A stretch of DNA of 64,000 nucleotides, taken from the NCBI RefSeq assembly GCF_000734965.1, contig NZ_JMTB01000042.1:1-64000 (forward strand), given 5' to 3'. Position numbers and translations under genes: made by a program. The notes below the pieces were generated by a model. That model did no database searches. It saw only the letters and a program-made list of their open reading frames with translations, and was not told the DNA's origin. The DNA is from Trabulsiella guamensis ATCC 49490 (lineage in GTDB: Bacteria; Pseudomonadota; Gammaproteobacteria; Enterobacterales; Enterobacteriaceae). Shown here piece by piece: positions 9,677 to 20,211 of the stretch. Position 1 is the stretch's first letter, and every line of letters begins with the position of its first letter.

Positions 9677-9848
9677 GTTGCACTCGCTCACACTTCTGGC
9701 GGTTGCACCTTTTATTTTTGTTAAGCAACGCATAGAAACGTTTTGCGTTTTATTACTTCCATTTTTAATTTTACGTTTTCCATTAACAATTCATTCATTT
9801 TTAAGCTTGCTACTCAGGTCACAATTAACAAGGTTGCACAAAGTTGCA
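9677..9848. promoter_or_regulatory. putP-putA control region with four GTTGCA PutA-site cores
   Basis: Exact GTTGCA hexamers occur at 9677-9682, 9702-9707, 9833-9838 and 9843-9848. GTTGCA is the core bound by the PutA ribbon-helix-helix domain in E. coli. Two pairs (25 and 10 bp apart) lie near the two divergent genes, which fits PutA repressing both in the absence of proline. The rest of 9503-9914 is AT-rich and contains no gene. Confidence 0.7.
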
Positions 9849-9914
9849 ACATGATAGATATTTCTGCGTAACCAAATAAAAGTACACAAAGAACAAACAC
9901 AGGAGTGAACGGCA

Positions 9915-12900
9915 ATGGGCACCACCACCATGGGGGTTAAGCTTGACGACGCCACCCGCGAACGCATCAAAGCGGCCGCAACCCGAATTGATCGCACACC
10001 GCACTGGTTAATTAAGCAGGCGATTTTTAACTATCTCGAACGACTGGATAATGACGATGCGCTGCCGGAGCTGCCCGCACTGCTTTCCGGCGCCGCCAAC
10101 GAAAGCGATGAAGCCACAGCACCCGTCGATGAAGCCCATCAGCCGTTCCTTGAATTTGCCGAACAAATTCTGCCGCAGTCTGTCACCAGGGCGAATATTA
10201 CCGCCGCATACCGTCGTGCCGAAACCGATGCGGTACCGATGCTGCTTGAACAGGCGCGTCTGCCACAGAACGTGGCGGAACAGGCGCACAAGCTGGCGTA
10301 TCAACTGGCAGAAAAACTGCGCAACCAGAAAACCGCCAGTGGTCGCGCCGGTATGGTGCAGAGTCTGTTGCAGGAATTTTCGCTTTCCTCTCAGGAAGGC
10401 GTGGCGCTGATGTGCCTTGCCGAAGCGCTGCTGCGAATTCCGGACAAAGCCACCCGCGATGCGTTAATCCGCGACAAAATCAGCAATGGCAACTGGCAGT
10501 CGCACATTGGCCGCAGCCCGTCACTGTTCGTTAACGCCGCCACCTGGGGGCTGCTGTTTACCGGTAAACTGGTGTCAACACATAACGAAGCCAGCCTGTC
10601 GCGCTCGCTGAACCGCATCATTGGTAAGAGCGGCGAACCGCTGATCCGTAAAGGTGTGGATATGGCGATGCGCCTGATGGGCGAGCAGTTCGTCACCGGG
10701 GAAACCATCGCCGAAGCGCTGGCCAATGCCCGTAAACTGGAAGAGAAGGGTTTCCGTTACTCTTACGATATGCTGGGTGAAGCGGCGCTGACCGCCGCAG
10801 ACGCGCAGGCGTATATGGTCTCTTATCAGCAGGCCATTCATGCCATTGGCAAAGCGTCTAACGGGCGCGGCATTTATGAAGGTCCGGGCATTTCCATCAA
10901 ACTGTCTGCCCTGCACCCGCGCTACAGTCGTGCGCAGTACAATCGCGTGATGGACGAACTCTATCCACGCCTGAAGTCATTAACCCTGCTCGCGCGCCAG
11001 TATGACATCGGCATTAACATTGATGCCGAAGAAGCCGACCGCCTGGAAATCTCCCTCGATCTGCTGGAAAAACTCTGCTTCGAGCCGGAACTGGCTGGCT
11101 GGAACGGCATTGGTTTCGTCATTCAGGCGTACCAGAAACGCTGCCCGTTCGTGATTGATTACCTGGTTGATCTCGCCACACGCAGCCGTCGCCGCCTGAT
11201 GATCCGTCTGGTGAAAGGCGCTTACTGGGACAGCGAAATCAAACGCGCGCAGATGGAAGGGCTGGAAGGATATCCGGTCTACACCCGCAAGGTGTACACC
11301 GATGTTTCCTATATTGCCTGTGCGAAAAAACTGCTTAGCGTGCCAAATCTGATTTACCCGCAGTTCGCCACCCACAACGCCCATACGCTGGCGGCGATTT
11401 ACCAGCTCGCAGGACAGAACTACTATCCGGGCCAGTATGAATTCCAGTGCCTGCATGGCATGGGGGAACCGCTGTACGAGCAGGTGGTCGGGAAAGTGGC
11501 GGAAGGCAAACTGAATCGTCCGTGCCGCATCTATGCCCCGGTGGGCACCCATGAGACGCTGCTGGCGTATCTGGTGCGCCGCTTGCTGGAAAATGGTGCC
11601 AACACCTCGTTTGTGAACCGCATCGCTGATAACACCCTGCCGCTGGATGAGCTGGTGGCCGATCCGGTAGAGGCCGTTGAAAAACTGGCGGCCCAGGAAG
11701 GCCAGCCAGGTCTGCCACATCCGAAAATTCCGCTGCCGCGCGATTTATACGGTAAAGGCCGCGCTAACTCGGCAGGGCTGGATCTGGCGAACGAACACCG
11801 TCTCGCCTCTCTTTCCTCGTCATTACTGAACAGCGCGTTGCAGAAGTGGCAGGCGCTGCCGATGCTGGAACAACCGGTTGACGAAGGTGAGCTTGTGCCA
11901 GTGATTAACCCGGCGGAGCCAAAAGACCTGGTGGGTTATGTGCGTGAAGCCAGTGAAAGCGAAGTGGAACAAGCGCTTAACAGCGCGGTGAGCAACGCGC
12001 CGATTTGGTTCGCAACGCCGCCGGAAGAACGTGCTGCCATCCTCGAACGTGCGGCGGTACTGATGGAAGGCCAGATGCAACAACTGATGGGCATTCTGGT
12101 ACGCGAAGCCGGGAAAACCTTCAGCAACGCGATTGCCGAAGTGCGTGAAGCGGTGGATTTCCTTCACTATTATGCCGGACAGGTGCGACACGATTTTGAT
12201 AATGAAACCCATCGCCCGTTAGGCCCGGTGGTGTGCATCAGTCCGTGGAACTTCCCGCTGGCGATCTTCACCGGTCAGATTGCGGCTGCCCTGGCGGCAG
12301 GCAACAGCGTGTTGGCGAAACCCGCGGAACAGACGCCGCTTATCGCCGCCCAGGGCGTGGCTATTCTGCGCGAAGCTGGCGTTCCGGCGGGTGTGATCCA
12401 GTTGCTGCCAGGTCGCGGTGAAACCGTCGGGGCACAACTGACTGCCGACAATCGCGTGCGCGGTGTGATGTTTACCGGATCCACTGAAGTCGCCACACTC
12501 TTGCAGCGCAATATCGCCAGCCGCCTCGACGCACAAGGTCGTCCGACGCCGCTTATCGCTGAAACCGGCGGCCTGAACGCGATGATTGTGGACTCGTCCG
12601 CCCTGACCGAACAGGTAGTGATCGACGTGCTGGCCTCAGCGTTCGACAGCGCCGGTCAGCGTTGCTCTGCCCTGCGCGTACTGTGTCTGCAGGAAGAAGT
12701 CGCCGACCACACGCTGACCATGCTACGTGGTGCGATGGCGGAGTGCCGGATGGGTAACCCTGGTCGCCTGACCACCGACATCGGACCGGTTATTGATGCG
12801 GAAGCCAAAGCCAACATCGAACAACATATTCAGACCCTGCGCGCCAAAGGCCGTAATGTCTTCCAGGCTGCCTTTGATAACAGCGAAGATGCCCGTGAAT

Positions 12901-13877
12901 GGACCAGCGGCACTTTCGTGCCGCCTACGCTGATTGAACTCGACAGCTTTGATGAACTGAAAAAAGAGGTCTTTGGCCCGGTATTACACGTCGTGCGCTA
13001 TCGCCGTAACGAGCTGGATCAGTTGCTGGCGCAAATCAACGCTGCGGGTTATGGCCTGACGCTTGGCGTACATACCCGTATTGACGAGACCATCGCGCAG
13101 GTCACCGGCAATGCGCACGTCGGCAACCTGTACGTCAACCGCAACATGGTTGGCGCGGTGGTTGGCGTACAGCCGTTTGGCGGCGAAGGGTTGTCAGGCA
13201 CCGGGCCAAAAGCAGGCGGTCCGCTTTATCTGTACCGCCTGCTATCAAGCCGCCCGGAAACAGCGTTGGCGAAAACTCTCGCCCGTCAGGATGCGGAATA
13301 TGCGGTCGATACCCAGCTGAAAACCCTGCTGGAAAAACCGCTGATGGTGCTGACGCAATGGGCAGAGAACCGTCCATCGCTGCATGCGCTCTGCCAGCAG
13401 TACGGCGAACTGGCGCAGGCCGGAACGCAGCGTCTGCTGCCGGGGCCGACGGGTGAACGCAACACCCTCACCTTCGTACCGCGGGAATGCGTGCTGTGCG
13501 TGGCGGATAACGATGATGATGCACTGGTACAGTTAGCCGCGGTGACAGCGGTCGGCAGCGAAGTACTGTGGCCGGACGCGCCGCTGCAACGTGCGCTGGT
13601 GAAACAGTTACCGAAAGCCGTTGCCGAGCGTATTCGTTTCGCAAAGCCTGACGTGCTGATGGCGCAGCGTTTTGACGCGGTGATTTATCACGGTGATTCT
13701 GACCAGTTGCGTGAACTGTGCGAACAGGTCGCGGCGCGTGATGGCGCGATTGTCTCGGTACAGGGGTTTGCTCGCGGTGAAACCAATCTCTTGCTGGAGC
13801 GTTTGTATCATGAACGTTCATTAAGTATTAATACCGCCGCCGCAGGCGGAAATGCCAGCCTGATGACTATTGGTTAA
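9915..13877 (+). CDS. putA: PutA, trifunctional proline catabolic enzyme and repressor
   Basis: PutA oxidises proline to glutamate in two steps and represses the put genes when not membrane-bound. The 1320 residues equal the E. coli length. An N-terminal ribbon-helix-helix (about 1-47, starting MGTTTMGVKLDD) binds DNA. The FAD-dependent proline dehydrogenase barrel spans about 260-570. The P5C dehydrogenase domain spans about 650-1130 with its catalytic Cys in SAGQRCSALRVL. A C-terminal domain closes the substrate channel. The start fits AGGAG at 9901-9905. Confidence 0.97.
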   Translation: MGTTTMGVKLDDATRERIKAAATRIDRTPHWLIKQAIFNYLERLDNDDALPELPALLSGAANESDEATAPVDEAHQPFLEFAEQILPQSVTRANITAAYRRAETDAVPMLLEQARLPQNVAEQAHKLAYQLAEKLRNQKTASGRAGMVQSLLQEFSLSSQEGVALMCLAEALLRIPDKATRDALIRDKISNGNWQSHIGRSPSLFVNAATWGLLFTGKLVSTHNEASLSRSLNRIIGKSGEPLIRKGVDMAMRLMGEQFVTGETIAEALANARKLEEKGFRYSYDMLGEAALTAADAQAYMVSYQQAIHAIGKASNGRGIYEGPGISIKLSALHPRYSRAQYNRVMDELYPRLKSLTLLARQYDIGINIDAEEADRLEISLDLLEKLCFEPELAGWNGIGFVIQAYQKRCPFVIDYLVDLATRSRRRLMIRLVKGAYWDSEIKRAQMEGLEGYPVYTRKVYTDVSYIACAKKLLSVPNLIYPQFATHNAHTLAAIYQLAGQNYYPGQYEFQCLHGMGEPLYEQVVGKVAEGKLNRPCRIYAPVGTHETLLAYLVRRLLENGANTSFVNRIADNTLPLDELVADPVEAVEKLAAQEGQPGLPHPKIPLPRDLYGKGRANSAGLDLANEHRLASLSSSLLNSALQKWQALPMLEQPVDEGELVPVINPAEPKDLVGYVREASESEVEQALNSAVSNAPIWFATPPEERAAILERAAVLMEGQMQQLMGILVREAGKTFSNAIAEVREAVDFLHYYAGQVRHDFDNETHRPLGPVVCISPWNFPLAIFTGQIAAALAAGNSVLAKPAEQTPLIAAQGVAILREAGVPAGVIQLLPGRGETVGAQLTADNRVRGVMFTGSTEVATLLQRNIASRLDAQGRPTPLIAETGGLNAMIVDSSALTEQVVIDVLASAFDSAGQRCSALRVLCLQEEVADHTLTMLRGAMAECRMGNPGRLTTDIGPVIDAEAKANIEQHIQTLRAKGRNVFQAAFDNSEDAREWTSGTFVPPTLIELDSFDELKKEVFGPVLHVVRYRRNELDQLLAQINAAGYGLTLGVHTRIDETIAQVTGNAHVGNLYVNRNMVGAVVGVQPFGGEGLSGTGPKAGGPLYLYRLLSSRPETALAKTLARQDAEYAVDTQLKTLLEKPLMVLTQWAENRPSLHALCQQYGELAQAGTQRLLPGPTGERNTLTFVPRECVLCVADNDDDALVQLAAVTAVGSEVLWPDAPLQRALVKQLPKAVAERIRFAKPDVLMAQRFDAVIYHGDSDQLRELCEQVAARDGAIVSVQGFARGETNLLLERLYHERSLSINTAAAGGNASLMTIG

Positions 13878-13888
13878 GCAATAATTTG

Positions 13889-13912
13889 CCCGGCAACGAA
13901 TGTGTTGCCGGG
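13889..13912 (+). terminator. Hairpin after putA
   Basis: A 9-bp GC-rich stem (CCCGGCAAC with GTTGCCGGG) and a 6-base loop, 11 bases after the putA stop. The T tail is poor. Confidence 0.5.
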
Positions 13913-14408
13913 TACCTTCCAGATGCGATATTCTCGTCATCCGCTTTCATTTGAATGGTTCTACCCCCGAAACGAGAATTTATCTTATATCAGGAAATGC
14001 TCAAGTTCTGATTTCGTATAATTTCTCGCATTTCAGCCATGTCGCATATCCCCTGTGAATACGGGCACTTTTAAGTATTTCCCTAGGAATTTATTTCTTA
14101 AATCACCTATTTAATACGATTTCCTTATATTACGTATTGAAAGTCGAAACATGTCTGAAGTAAATTTAAGCAATAACTGCCGGTAGTAATAAAAATGCAG
14201 AGAAATTAGCTTGTTACATTAAATGGACCTTTTTTAATCTATTGTTAATCGCCCGTCATGCTGAAACTGATAGTAATTCCTGGATTCGTTTCCACTGCGA
14301 TTAGCATGAATTATTAATACACCAGTCTCCTGCTGGAAAAGGATGTTGCTTTCACTACTCATATTTTTGGGTTGCGCCCAAAATTCATTTTTCTGCCGGT
14401 AACGACGT
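13913..14408. other. AT-rich intergenic region, no gene seen
   Basis: About 500 bp between putA and the regulator at 14409. It is visibly AT-rich compared with putA, with many A/T runs. No open frame with a plausible ribosome-binding site was found. The composition change marks the left edge of what may be an inserted segment and probably holds the promoter of the CadC-like gene. Confidence 0.5.
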
Positions 14409-15242
14409 ATGCTTTGGATAATCGACGATAACATCGAGTTTATACCCGAAAAAAACAAACTGGCTTCGCTGTCAAGACCGGAACTGTCGGTGCTGTTAAC
14501 CCGACCAGCCAGCCGTTGTCTTGTGTTGCTGCTGGAGGCGGCGCACAGCGTGGTATTGCACCAAACCTTTTTCGAAAAAGTGTGGCCTGACGAACTGGTG
14601 CAGGTGCCGACCAATACCCTCTACCAGAACATTTCTATTGTCCGTCGCGGACTGCGTACTGTTGGGGAAACCGATAAAACCATTCTCGCTACGGTGTCAC
14701 GCCGGGGCTTTCAGATTGAGAGCAATGTGAAGGTGGTGCGCATCAGTGCAGAGGAATATCACAACACCTCGCAGGTGGAAGCGATTTATGAACCGTCGAC
14801 GGGGGCGGCCTCACCGGCTTCAGATACGCAGCGCATTGTTAAATCATTAACGAAGCCCCGTCGTCGGATCTGCGTTCTGCGCGATAACAAATGGCCGGCA
14901 TTGCATATGGCCGTGGCCTTTTTGCTTGGCGCACTGGTCGTCTACAGCGCCACTTTTGTGAATGCTGATGACTCACTGTTCGAGGATTACACCCTGTTCG
15001 AAACCAGTAATGGCTGTCACTTCTATTCCACGGAGGATGCAATCGACGACAACAGCCCATACCAGAAAGATAAAGCCACCATTATCAAAACGGGGCTGGA
15101 CTGCCAGAAATACCCATGGGTGTATTTCCCTTCATCCAATGCATTGCCTGCGCTGACGGCGCTGATCTGCCAAAAACCATATGATGACGCAACCGACTCG
15201 GGTTGTGTTTCTCTCTATTTTCGAGGGGTAACTCGTGACTAG
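14409..15242 (+). CDS. CadC/ToxR-type membrane-bound transcriptional regulator, copy 1 (MarT/YqeI-like)
   Basis: A 277-residue one-component regulator. Residues 1-105 form an OmpR-type winged helix (NTLYQNISIVRRGLRTVGE recognition region, RRGFQIES wing). A variable linker follows, then one membrane helix at about 178-195 (MAVAFLLGALVVYSATF), and a periplasmic domain with four Cys that could form disulfides. This is the layout of CadC, ToxR and Salmonella MarT. The next gene starts inside its last codons, as in marT-fidL and yqeI-yqeJ pairs. A second copy lies at 20212. Signal and targets are unknown. Confidence 0.8.
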   Translation: MLWIIDDNIEFIPEKNKLASLSRPELSVLLTRPASRCLVLLLEAAHSVVLHQTFFEKVWPDELVQVPTNTLYQNISIVRRGLRTVGETDKTILATVSRRGFQIESNVKVVRISAEEYHNTSQVEAIYEPSTGAASPASDTQRIVKSLTKPRRRICVLRDNKWPALHMAVAFLLGALVVYSATFVNADDSLFEDYTLFETSNGCHFYSTEDAIDDNSPYQKDKATIIKTGLDCQKYPWVYFPSSNALPALTALICQKPYDDATDSGCVSLYFRGVTRD

Positions 15243-15717
15243 AACACAGACAACTGTGGGTTGTCTCATTCTTCTGGTATTAGGAGGGGCTCTCTCCTAC
15301 CACTTCACATTTCAGGTCGATAAGATTTACAAGCCGGAGCGCTGTTCTGCGCCGGTGCGAGTCTATTCCGGCGACGTGCGCGCGAATCTGATGCTCGATT
15401 TTATGTATTCATCCAAAGCCCATTCGGGTGTGGTGTCGGTCAGCGGGACCTACAGCGAGAATAATAAAGTGGTGGGGACAGTACGTCGCGAAGTCGCCTA
15501 TACCTGGACCGAAAATAAAAACGAGGTGCGCCTGCACTCAGTGAGCGTCAACAAAATGTCAAATGATGAGACGTTACCGGACTCAGTGATGGACGATATC
15601 CTGCCGGATTTTTACGTCTATCCTGATAAAAACATTACCTATTCTATCCTCCCGCAGGCGCAAAAAGGGTTCCTGTTCACGGTTGGGCAACGACCGATTT
15701 TCTTCTGCGCGCATTGA
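15235..15717 (+). CDS. FidL-like membrane protein, copy 1
   Basis: A 160-residue protein with one N-terminal membrane helix (about 8-24) and a periplasmic domain with two Cys, one in the invariant end PIFFCAH. It starts with GTG overlapping the regulator stop by eight bases, so translation is coupled. By analogy to ToxS, TcpH and FidL it probably modulates the periplasmic domain of the adjacent regulator; that role is inferred. It aligns end to end with the protein at 21032, with shared blocks DVRANxxLDFMY, VSGTY, VAYTWTENK and LPDFYVYP. Confidence 0.75.
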   Translation: MTRTQTTVGCLILLVLGGALSYHFTFQVDKIYKPERCSAPVRVYSGDVRANLMLDFMYSSKAHSGVVSVSGTYSENNKVVGTVRREVAYTWTENKNEVRLHSVSVNKMSNDETLPDSVMDDILPDFYVYPDKNITYSILPQAQKGFLFTVGQRPIFFCAH

Positions 15718-15765
15718 TACACAGAACAGGTATACTACGTTTCATTATGCAATCGGGAGATGATA

Positions 15766-16161
15766 ATGAAACGTATACTGATTATGTTTAGCGCGCTGGC
15801 CTTCAGCGCCAGTGCGCCGGCCGATGAATGCGCCAGCGCAGGCACGCAGGCAGAACTGAACAACTGCACCGCCGCGCAGTATCAGGCCGCCGATAAAAAA
15901 CTCAACGAAACGTATCAGAATGCGCTTAAGCGTGCGGTACCGACGCAGCGCGAACTGCTGAAAAAGGCGCAAAACGCGTGGATTACCCTGCGCGATGCCG
16001 ACTGTGCGTTTATGAGCTCCGGCTCCACCGGCGGCAGCGTCCAACCGATGGTCGAGAACCAGTGCATGGTGGACAAAACTGTTGAGCGTGAAGCGTTTCT
16101 CGCCTCGTTGTTACAGTGTGAAGAAGGTGACCTGAGCTGCCCGCTGCCGCCGGGGAATTAA
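15766..16161 (+). CDS. Small exported LprI/DUF1311-type protein
   Basis: A 131-residue exported protein. A signal peptide (about 1-18) precedes a domain with the lysozyme-inhibitor LprI N-terminal signature: CxxAxTQxELNxC, then KKLNETYQ and LLKKAQNAWITLRDADC. Family members such as YecT are periplasmic and some inhibit lysozyme. Six Cys suggest disulfides. ATG 15760 is also in frame, but GGGAG at 15755-15759 abuts it and is well placed for 15766. The gene ends convergent with and slightly overlapping rutR. Confidence 0.72.
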   Translation: MKRILIMFSALAFSASAPADECASAGTQAELNNCTAAQYQAADKKLNETYQNALKRAVPTQRELLKKAQNAWITLRDADCAFMSSGSTGGSVQPMVENQCMVDKTVEREAFLASLLQCEEGDLSCPLPPGN

Positions 16162-16796
16162 CGTACACGGATCCCTTCGATAATCATCCGTTGCACGTTT
16201 TCTACAGTACGCTGAAAGAACGCCTCGTCTTTCAGCGTACTGCCAGTGACCGCCTCCACCTGAGTGGCGAAATCAGCGTAGTGCTGGGTGGATGCCCAGA
16301 TCATAAAAATCAGATGGTGCGGGTCGACGGGGGCCAGCTTGCCGTTCGCAATCCACCCGGCGATGATCGCCGACTTGTCATCTATTAACGTTTTCAGATC
16401 TCCAGTCAGTTCGCCCATCAACAGCGGCGCCCCCTGCAACATCTCCAGGCAGAATAATCTGGAGGCTTCCGGGTAATCACGGGAGACTTCGAGCTTGAGA
16501 CGGATGTACTCTTTGATAGCCACCAGCGGCGTAAAATCTTCGTGAAACGCGCGCAGCGGCGCCAGCCAGATATCAAGAATTTGCCGCAGTACGGCAACAT
16601 ACAGGGCTTCTTTGGAAGGAAAATAGTAAAGAAGATTGGATTTGGAAACGCCGGCCTGTTCCGCCACCTGTTCCAGCCGGGTACCGTGTATGCCGTATTG
16701 CGAGAAGGTGTTCAGCGCCGCATTAAGAATGGCCTGTTTTTTTGCACTCACCGCCTGTGAACGCTTACCGTTTTTTTTTGCTGCGCGCTGCGCCAT
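16158..16796 (-). CDS. rutR: RutR, TetR-family pyrimidine-responsive regulator
   Basis: A 212-residue TetR regulator, the same length as E. coli RutR and very similar throughout (GVSKSNLLYYFPSKEALYVAVLRQILDIWLAPL). The N-terminal helix-turn-helix spans about 15-62. E. coli RutR represses rutABCDEFG and is released by uracil or thymine, and also influences pyrimidine and purine genes. Here no rut operon lies upstream; the next gene is ymdF, about 100 bp away. I chose the ATG at 16796; the frame stays open to 16892 but runs through a terminator hairpin. Confidence 0.93.
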   Translation of the reverse strand: MAQRAAKKNGKRSQAVSAKKQAILNAALNTFSQYGIHGTRLEQVAEQAGVSKSNLLYYFPSKEALYVAVLRQILDIWLAPLRAFHEDFTPLVAIKEYIRLKLEVSRDYPEASRLFCLEMLQGAPLLMGELTGDLKTLIDDKSAIIAGWIANGKLAPVDPHHLIFMIWASTQHYADFATQVEAVTGSTLKDEAFFQRTVENVQRMIIEGIRVR

Positions 16797-16848
16797 GCGC
16801 CCTCTCCTTTTGTTAAGCGCGGACAGGATAACAAAGGCAGGGCACAAA

Positions 16849-16879
16849 TAAAAACCGCCGGGGAAATCCCGGCGGTTGA
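16849..16879 (-). terminator. Terminator of ymdF
   Basis: A 10-bp stem (AACCGCCGGG with CCCGGCGGTT) with a T-rich tail on the minus strand, between ymdF and the rutR start. Confidence 0.8.
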
Positions 16880-16900
16880 GGACTAACAGCAACTCAGCAA

Positions 16901-17068
16901 TTATTTGCCGCCGTGGCTGTTTTTGCCCCCTTTTTTGCCTGCTTCAGAGGCACGCTGCGGGTCATTTTTAAAATTACCGCCGCTGTGCTGACCACCTTTA
17001 CGACCTGCTTCTGATGCTCTGTCACGGTCTTCGGCAAAATTGCCTGATCCACCACGATGGTTTGCCAT
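16901..17068 (-). CDS. ymdF: YmdF, KGG-repeat stress-induced protein
   Basis: A 55-residue Gly/Lys-rich protein with tandem KGG units (ASEAGRKGG and ASEAGKKGG), the hallmark of the YciG/YmdF/KGG family, expressed in stationary phase in relatives. The start at 17068 is fixed by GGAGG eight bases upstream. It lies divergent from wrbA as in E. coli. Confidence 0.9.
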   Translation of the reverse strand: MANHRGGSGNFAEDRDRASEAGRKGGQHSGGNFKNDPQRASEAGKKGGKNSHGGK

Positions 17069-17079
17069 AACTAACCTCC

Positions 17080-18048
<969 letters not shown>

Positions 18049-18084
18049 CGCTAACCTTCAACCGAATTCAACAGGAGGAGAAAT

Positions 18085-18312
18085 ATGCCGAGTAATGAAG
18101 CAAAGGCACATCACGTAGGCGAATGGGCAAGTTTGCGAAACACTTCTCCCGAAATTGCCGAAGCCATTTTTGAAGCCGCGAAGTATGACGAAAAGCTGGC
18201 GGAGAAAATCTGGGAAGAAGGCAGCGATGAAGTATTGATCCGCGCGTTTGAGAAAACCGATAAAGACTCGCTCTTCTGGGGCGAACAAACCATCGAACGT
18301 AAAAACGTCTGA
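18085..18312 (+). CDS. yccJ: YccJ, small conserved protein of the wrbA operon
   Basis: A 75-residue acidic protein matching the YccJ family, which accompanies wrbA in enterobacteria. No catalytic motif is visible and the function is unknown. AGGAGGAG lies just upstream of the start. A strong terminator follows. Confidence 0.92.
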   Translation: MPSNEAKAHHVGEWASLRNTSPEIAEAIFEAAKYDEKLAEKIWEEGSDEVLIRAFEKTDKDSLFWGEQTIERKNV

Positions 18313-18326
18313 TTACCACCCAACCA

Positions 18327-18352
18327 CCCCCGCCACTGGCGGGGGTTTTTTA
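18327..18352 (+). terminator. Terminator of wrbA-yccJ
   Basis: An 8-bp GC stem (CCCCCGCC with GGCGGGGG), 3-base loop and six T. Confidence 0.92.
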
Positions 18353-18397
18353 TCACCTTTACTTACTAAAGCTCCTCACCGATGAAGGGCTCAATCG

Positions 18398-19639
18398 TTA
18401 TTTAACGGCCTGCTCCATCACCTGCTGGAATTTATCCATCGGACAGAAACCGTTAGCATCAACCGGACAACCATTCAGTGCCAGCGTAACGCGCTGCGGC
18501 GGGTTTTCCAGGGTTAACGGCTCAGTATTACGCAGTTGTTCGGTGCTCTGATAAACATATTCGATTTTCATCAGGTCGCGGTTGGCTTTATCGTCATGCC
18601 AGCGCTGGAAAACGATTTTGCCGCCGATGGGTGTGCGCTCATACTGGTTCGGCAACTGATAAGGCTTGAAATCCAGCGCGCGGATGAGCGACGCAATGTT
18701 GGAGTCGTGCCCCGCCAGCAGGGTGATTTTCGGCGCGTTCGCCACGTCGCTCACCAGTATTTTATCTATATACTTCACCAGCGGCGCCGAGACATTACGC
18801 GCTACTTCCGGAGAGGTGAAGAGGCTGTCCTGATAGCCATTTTTCAGCTTCGACAGTACACGCCACTGTTGGTCGGTTTTGATTTTTCCCCAGGCCACTT
18901 GATCCAGCGGGAAACCTTCATAGTATTGCAGCGTGAAGGCATCCACTAACGAGTTGCCCACTTTCAGCGGACCGTCAACGCCGGGCTCTTTTTCATAACT
19001 GGCGCTGAAAGTATCTTTCGCATCAATGAGTGAACAGACCTTTTTTTCCTTACAGGAGGGTGAATTCTGGTAATCGGCTATCTGTGCCAGCAATTGATAG
19101 CTGTCATTAAGCTGCATTTTCTGGCGCTCGTTTTCCATTGCCTTCAACGCTTTCTCTTTAAATTCTGGCGAATCATCGGTAATCACCGGGTTAAAGGTCG
19201 GGTCCATGGTGCCCATTTTTTCCTGGTGATGCACCGACACATCGCACCCCGGGAACGCGCCGGAAATGAAGAACTGCGCAGTGGCGACTGTGCGTTGCAG
19301 ACTGTTCGCATAGGCATAAACGGTTTGTGGCGCCGGGCATTCGCCGGTGGTTATCATCCCCTCTTGCGCCAGCCATTCGCGCATATAGTGCCCCATGTAA
19401 ACTTCAAGCACACCGCCCTTTGTGGTCAACTGCCCGCCGGGGACATCCCATTGCGGCCATTTATCTGGCGTTGACTGCTCCAGTACACTACCGTTATTCG
19501 CCAGCGGCGCGCGCAGATTATGGCGGCTCATGATCAGTACTTGTTGCAGCTTGTATCCGTCCGTTCCGCTTTGCGCCTGGACACCTGTCGTCATTAACAT
19601 CGCGCCGACAACCGCACTGGCAAGTATTGTTTTTTTCAT
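18398..19639 (-). CDS. agp: Agp, periplasmic glucose-1-phosphatase
   Basis: A 413-residue exported histidine acid phosphatase that lets cells use glucose-1-phosphate. A signal peptide ends near VQAQ. The catalytic RHNLRAP (RHxxRxP) follows at about 39, and the proton-donor region AGHDSN is in the C-terminal third. Six Cys match family disulfides. It is close to E. coli Agp along its whole length and keeps the wrbA-yccJ-agp arrangement. Confidence 0.96.
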   Translation of the reverse strand: MKKTILASAVVGAMLMTTGVQAQSGTDGYKLQQVLIMSRHNLRAPLANNGSVLEQSTPDKWPQWDVPGGQLTTKGGVLEVYMGHYMREWLAQEGMITTGECPAPQTVYAYANSLQRTVATAQFFISGAFPGCDVSVHHQEKMGTMDPTFNPVITDDSPEFKEKALKAMENERQKMQLNDSYQLLAQIADYQNSPSCKEKKVCSLIDAKDTFSASYEKEPGVDGPLKVGNSLVDAFTLQYYEGFPLDQVAWGKIKTDQQWRVLSKLKNGYQDSLFTSPEVARNVSAPLVKYIDKILVSDVANAPKITLLAGHDSNIASLIRALDFKPYQLPNQYERTPIGGKIVFQRWHDDKANRDLMKIEYVYQSTEQLRNTEPLTLENPPQRVTLALNGCPVDANGFCPMDKFQQVMEQAVK

Positions 19640-20211
19640 CCCAACGTCCTCACTGTGGTAATAAGTGGGTTAAGTGTGACAGATTTATGACGGTTTTCCG
19701 GGGGATAGTTCGCAAAGCGAAAGAACAAACAACGCATTGGCCGCTATTTGACCGTTGAAAAAAACACCATAACCCCCGCGCAGAAAATAAATAATTTGTT
19801 AACTCGCTCGCAAATCCTGTTATTTTTTAGGAAAAATCTTAATCGTGTAAGTTATCCCCTCTTTAGACTGATAATAAACTCTGAAATGCGATTTTGGCGG
19901 ACAAAATGACTCATTAATAAGGCTTTATTATCTCACAGTATGCCTGGAAAGGTTACAGACTACTGCCATAGACTAACTACCTGTTAATTCTAATTAATTA
20001 TTTTTAGTATGATGTTATAAAGCTGTACTTTCTCTTTTCGATTATCCTTAGTTGGCCCAGGGTTTTTGCATTTTTAAAAATGAGTTTCATGGGGAAATGT
20101 GCGATACTTATACCCGGCTGTAAGTACACATTTTTTTGTCAAACAATGAGCTTAAACTTTCATTTCTGTTACAACTTTATATGCTGCATTTAAATACATG
20201 GTGACTGATGT
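19640..20211. other. AT-rich region between agp and the second CadC-like gene
   Basis: About 570 bp, very A/T-rich from about 19,750 on, with no credible gene. It should contain the agp promoter (left end) and the promoter of the regulator at 20212. The composition resembles the region before the first regulator copy and suggests acquired DNA that could be H-NS-silenced. Confidence 0.5.
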
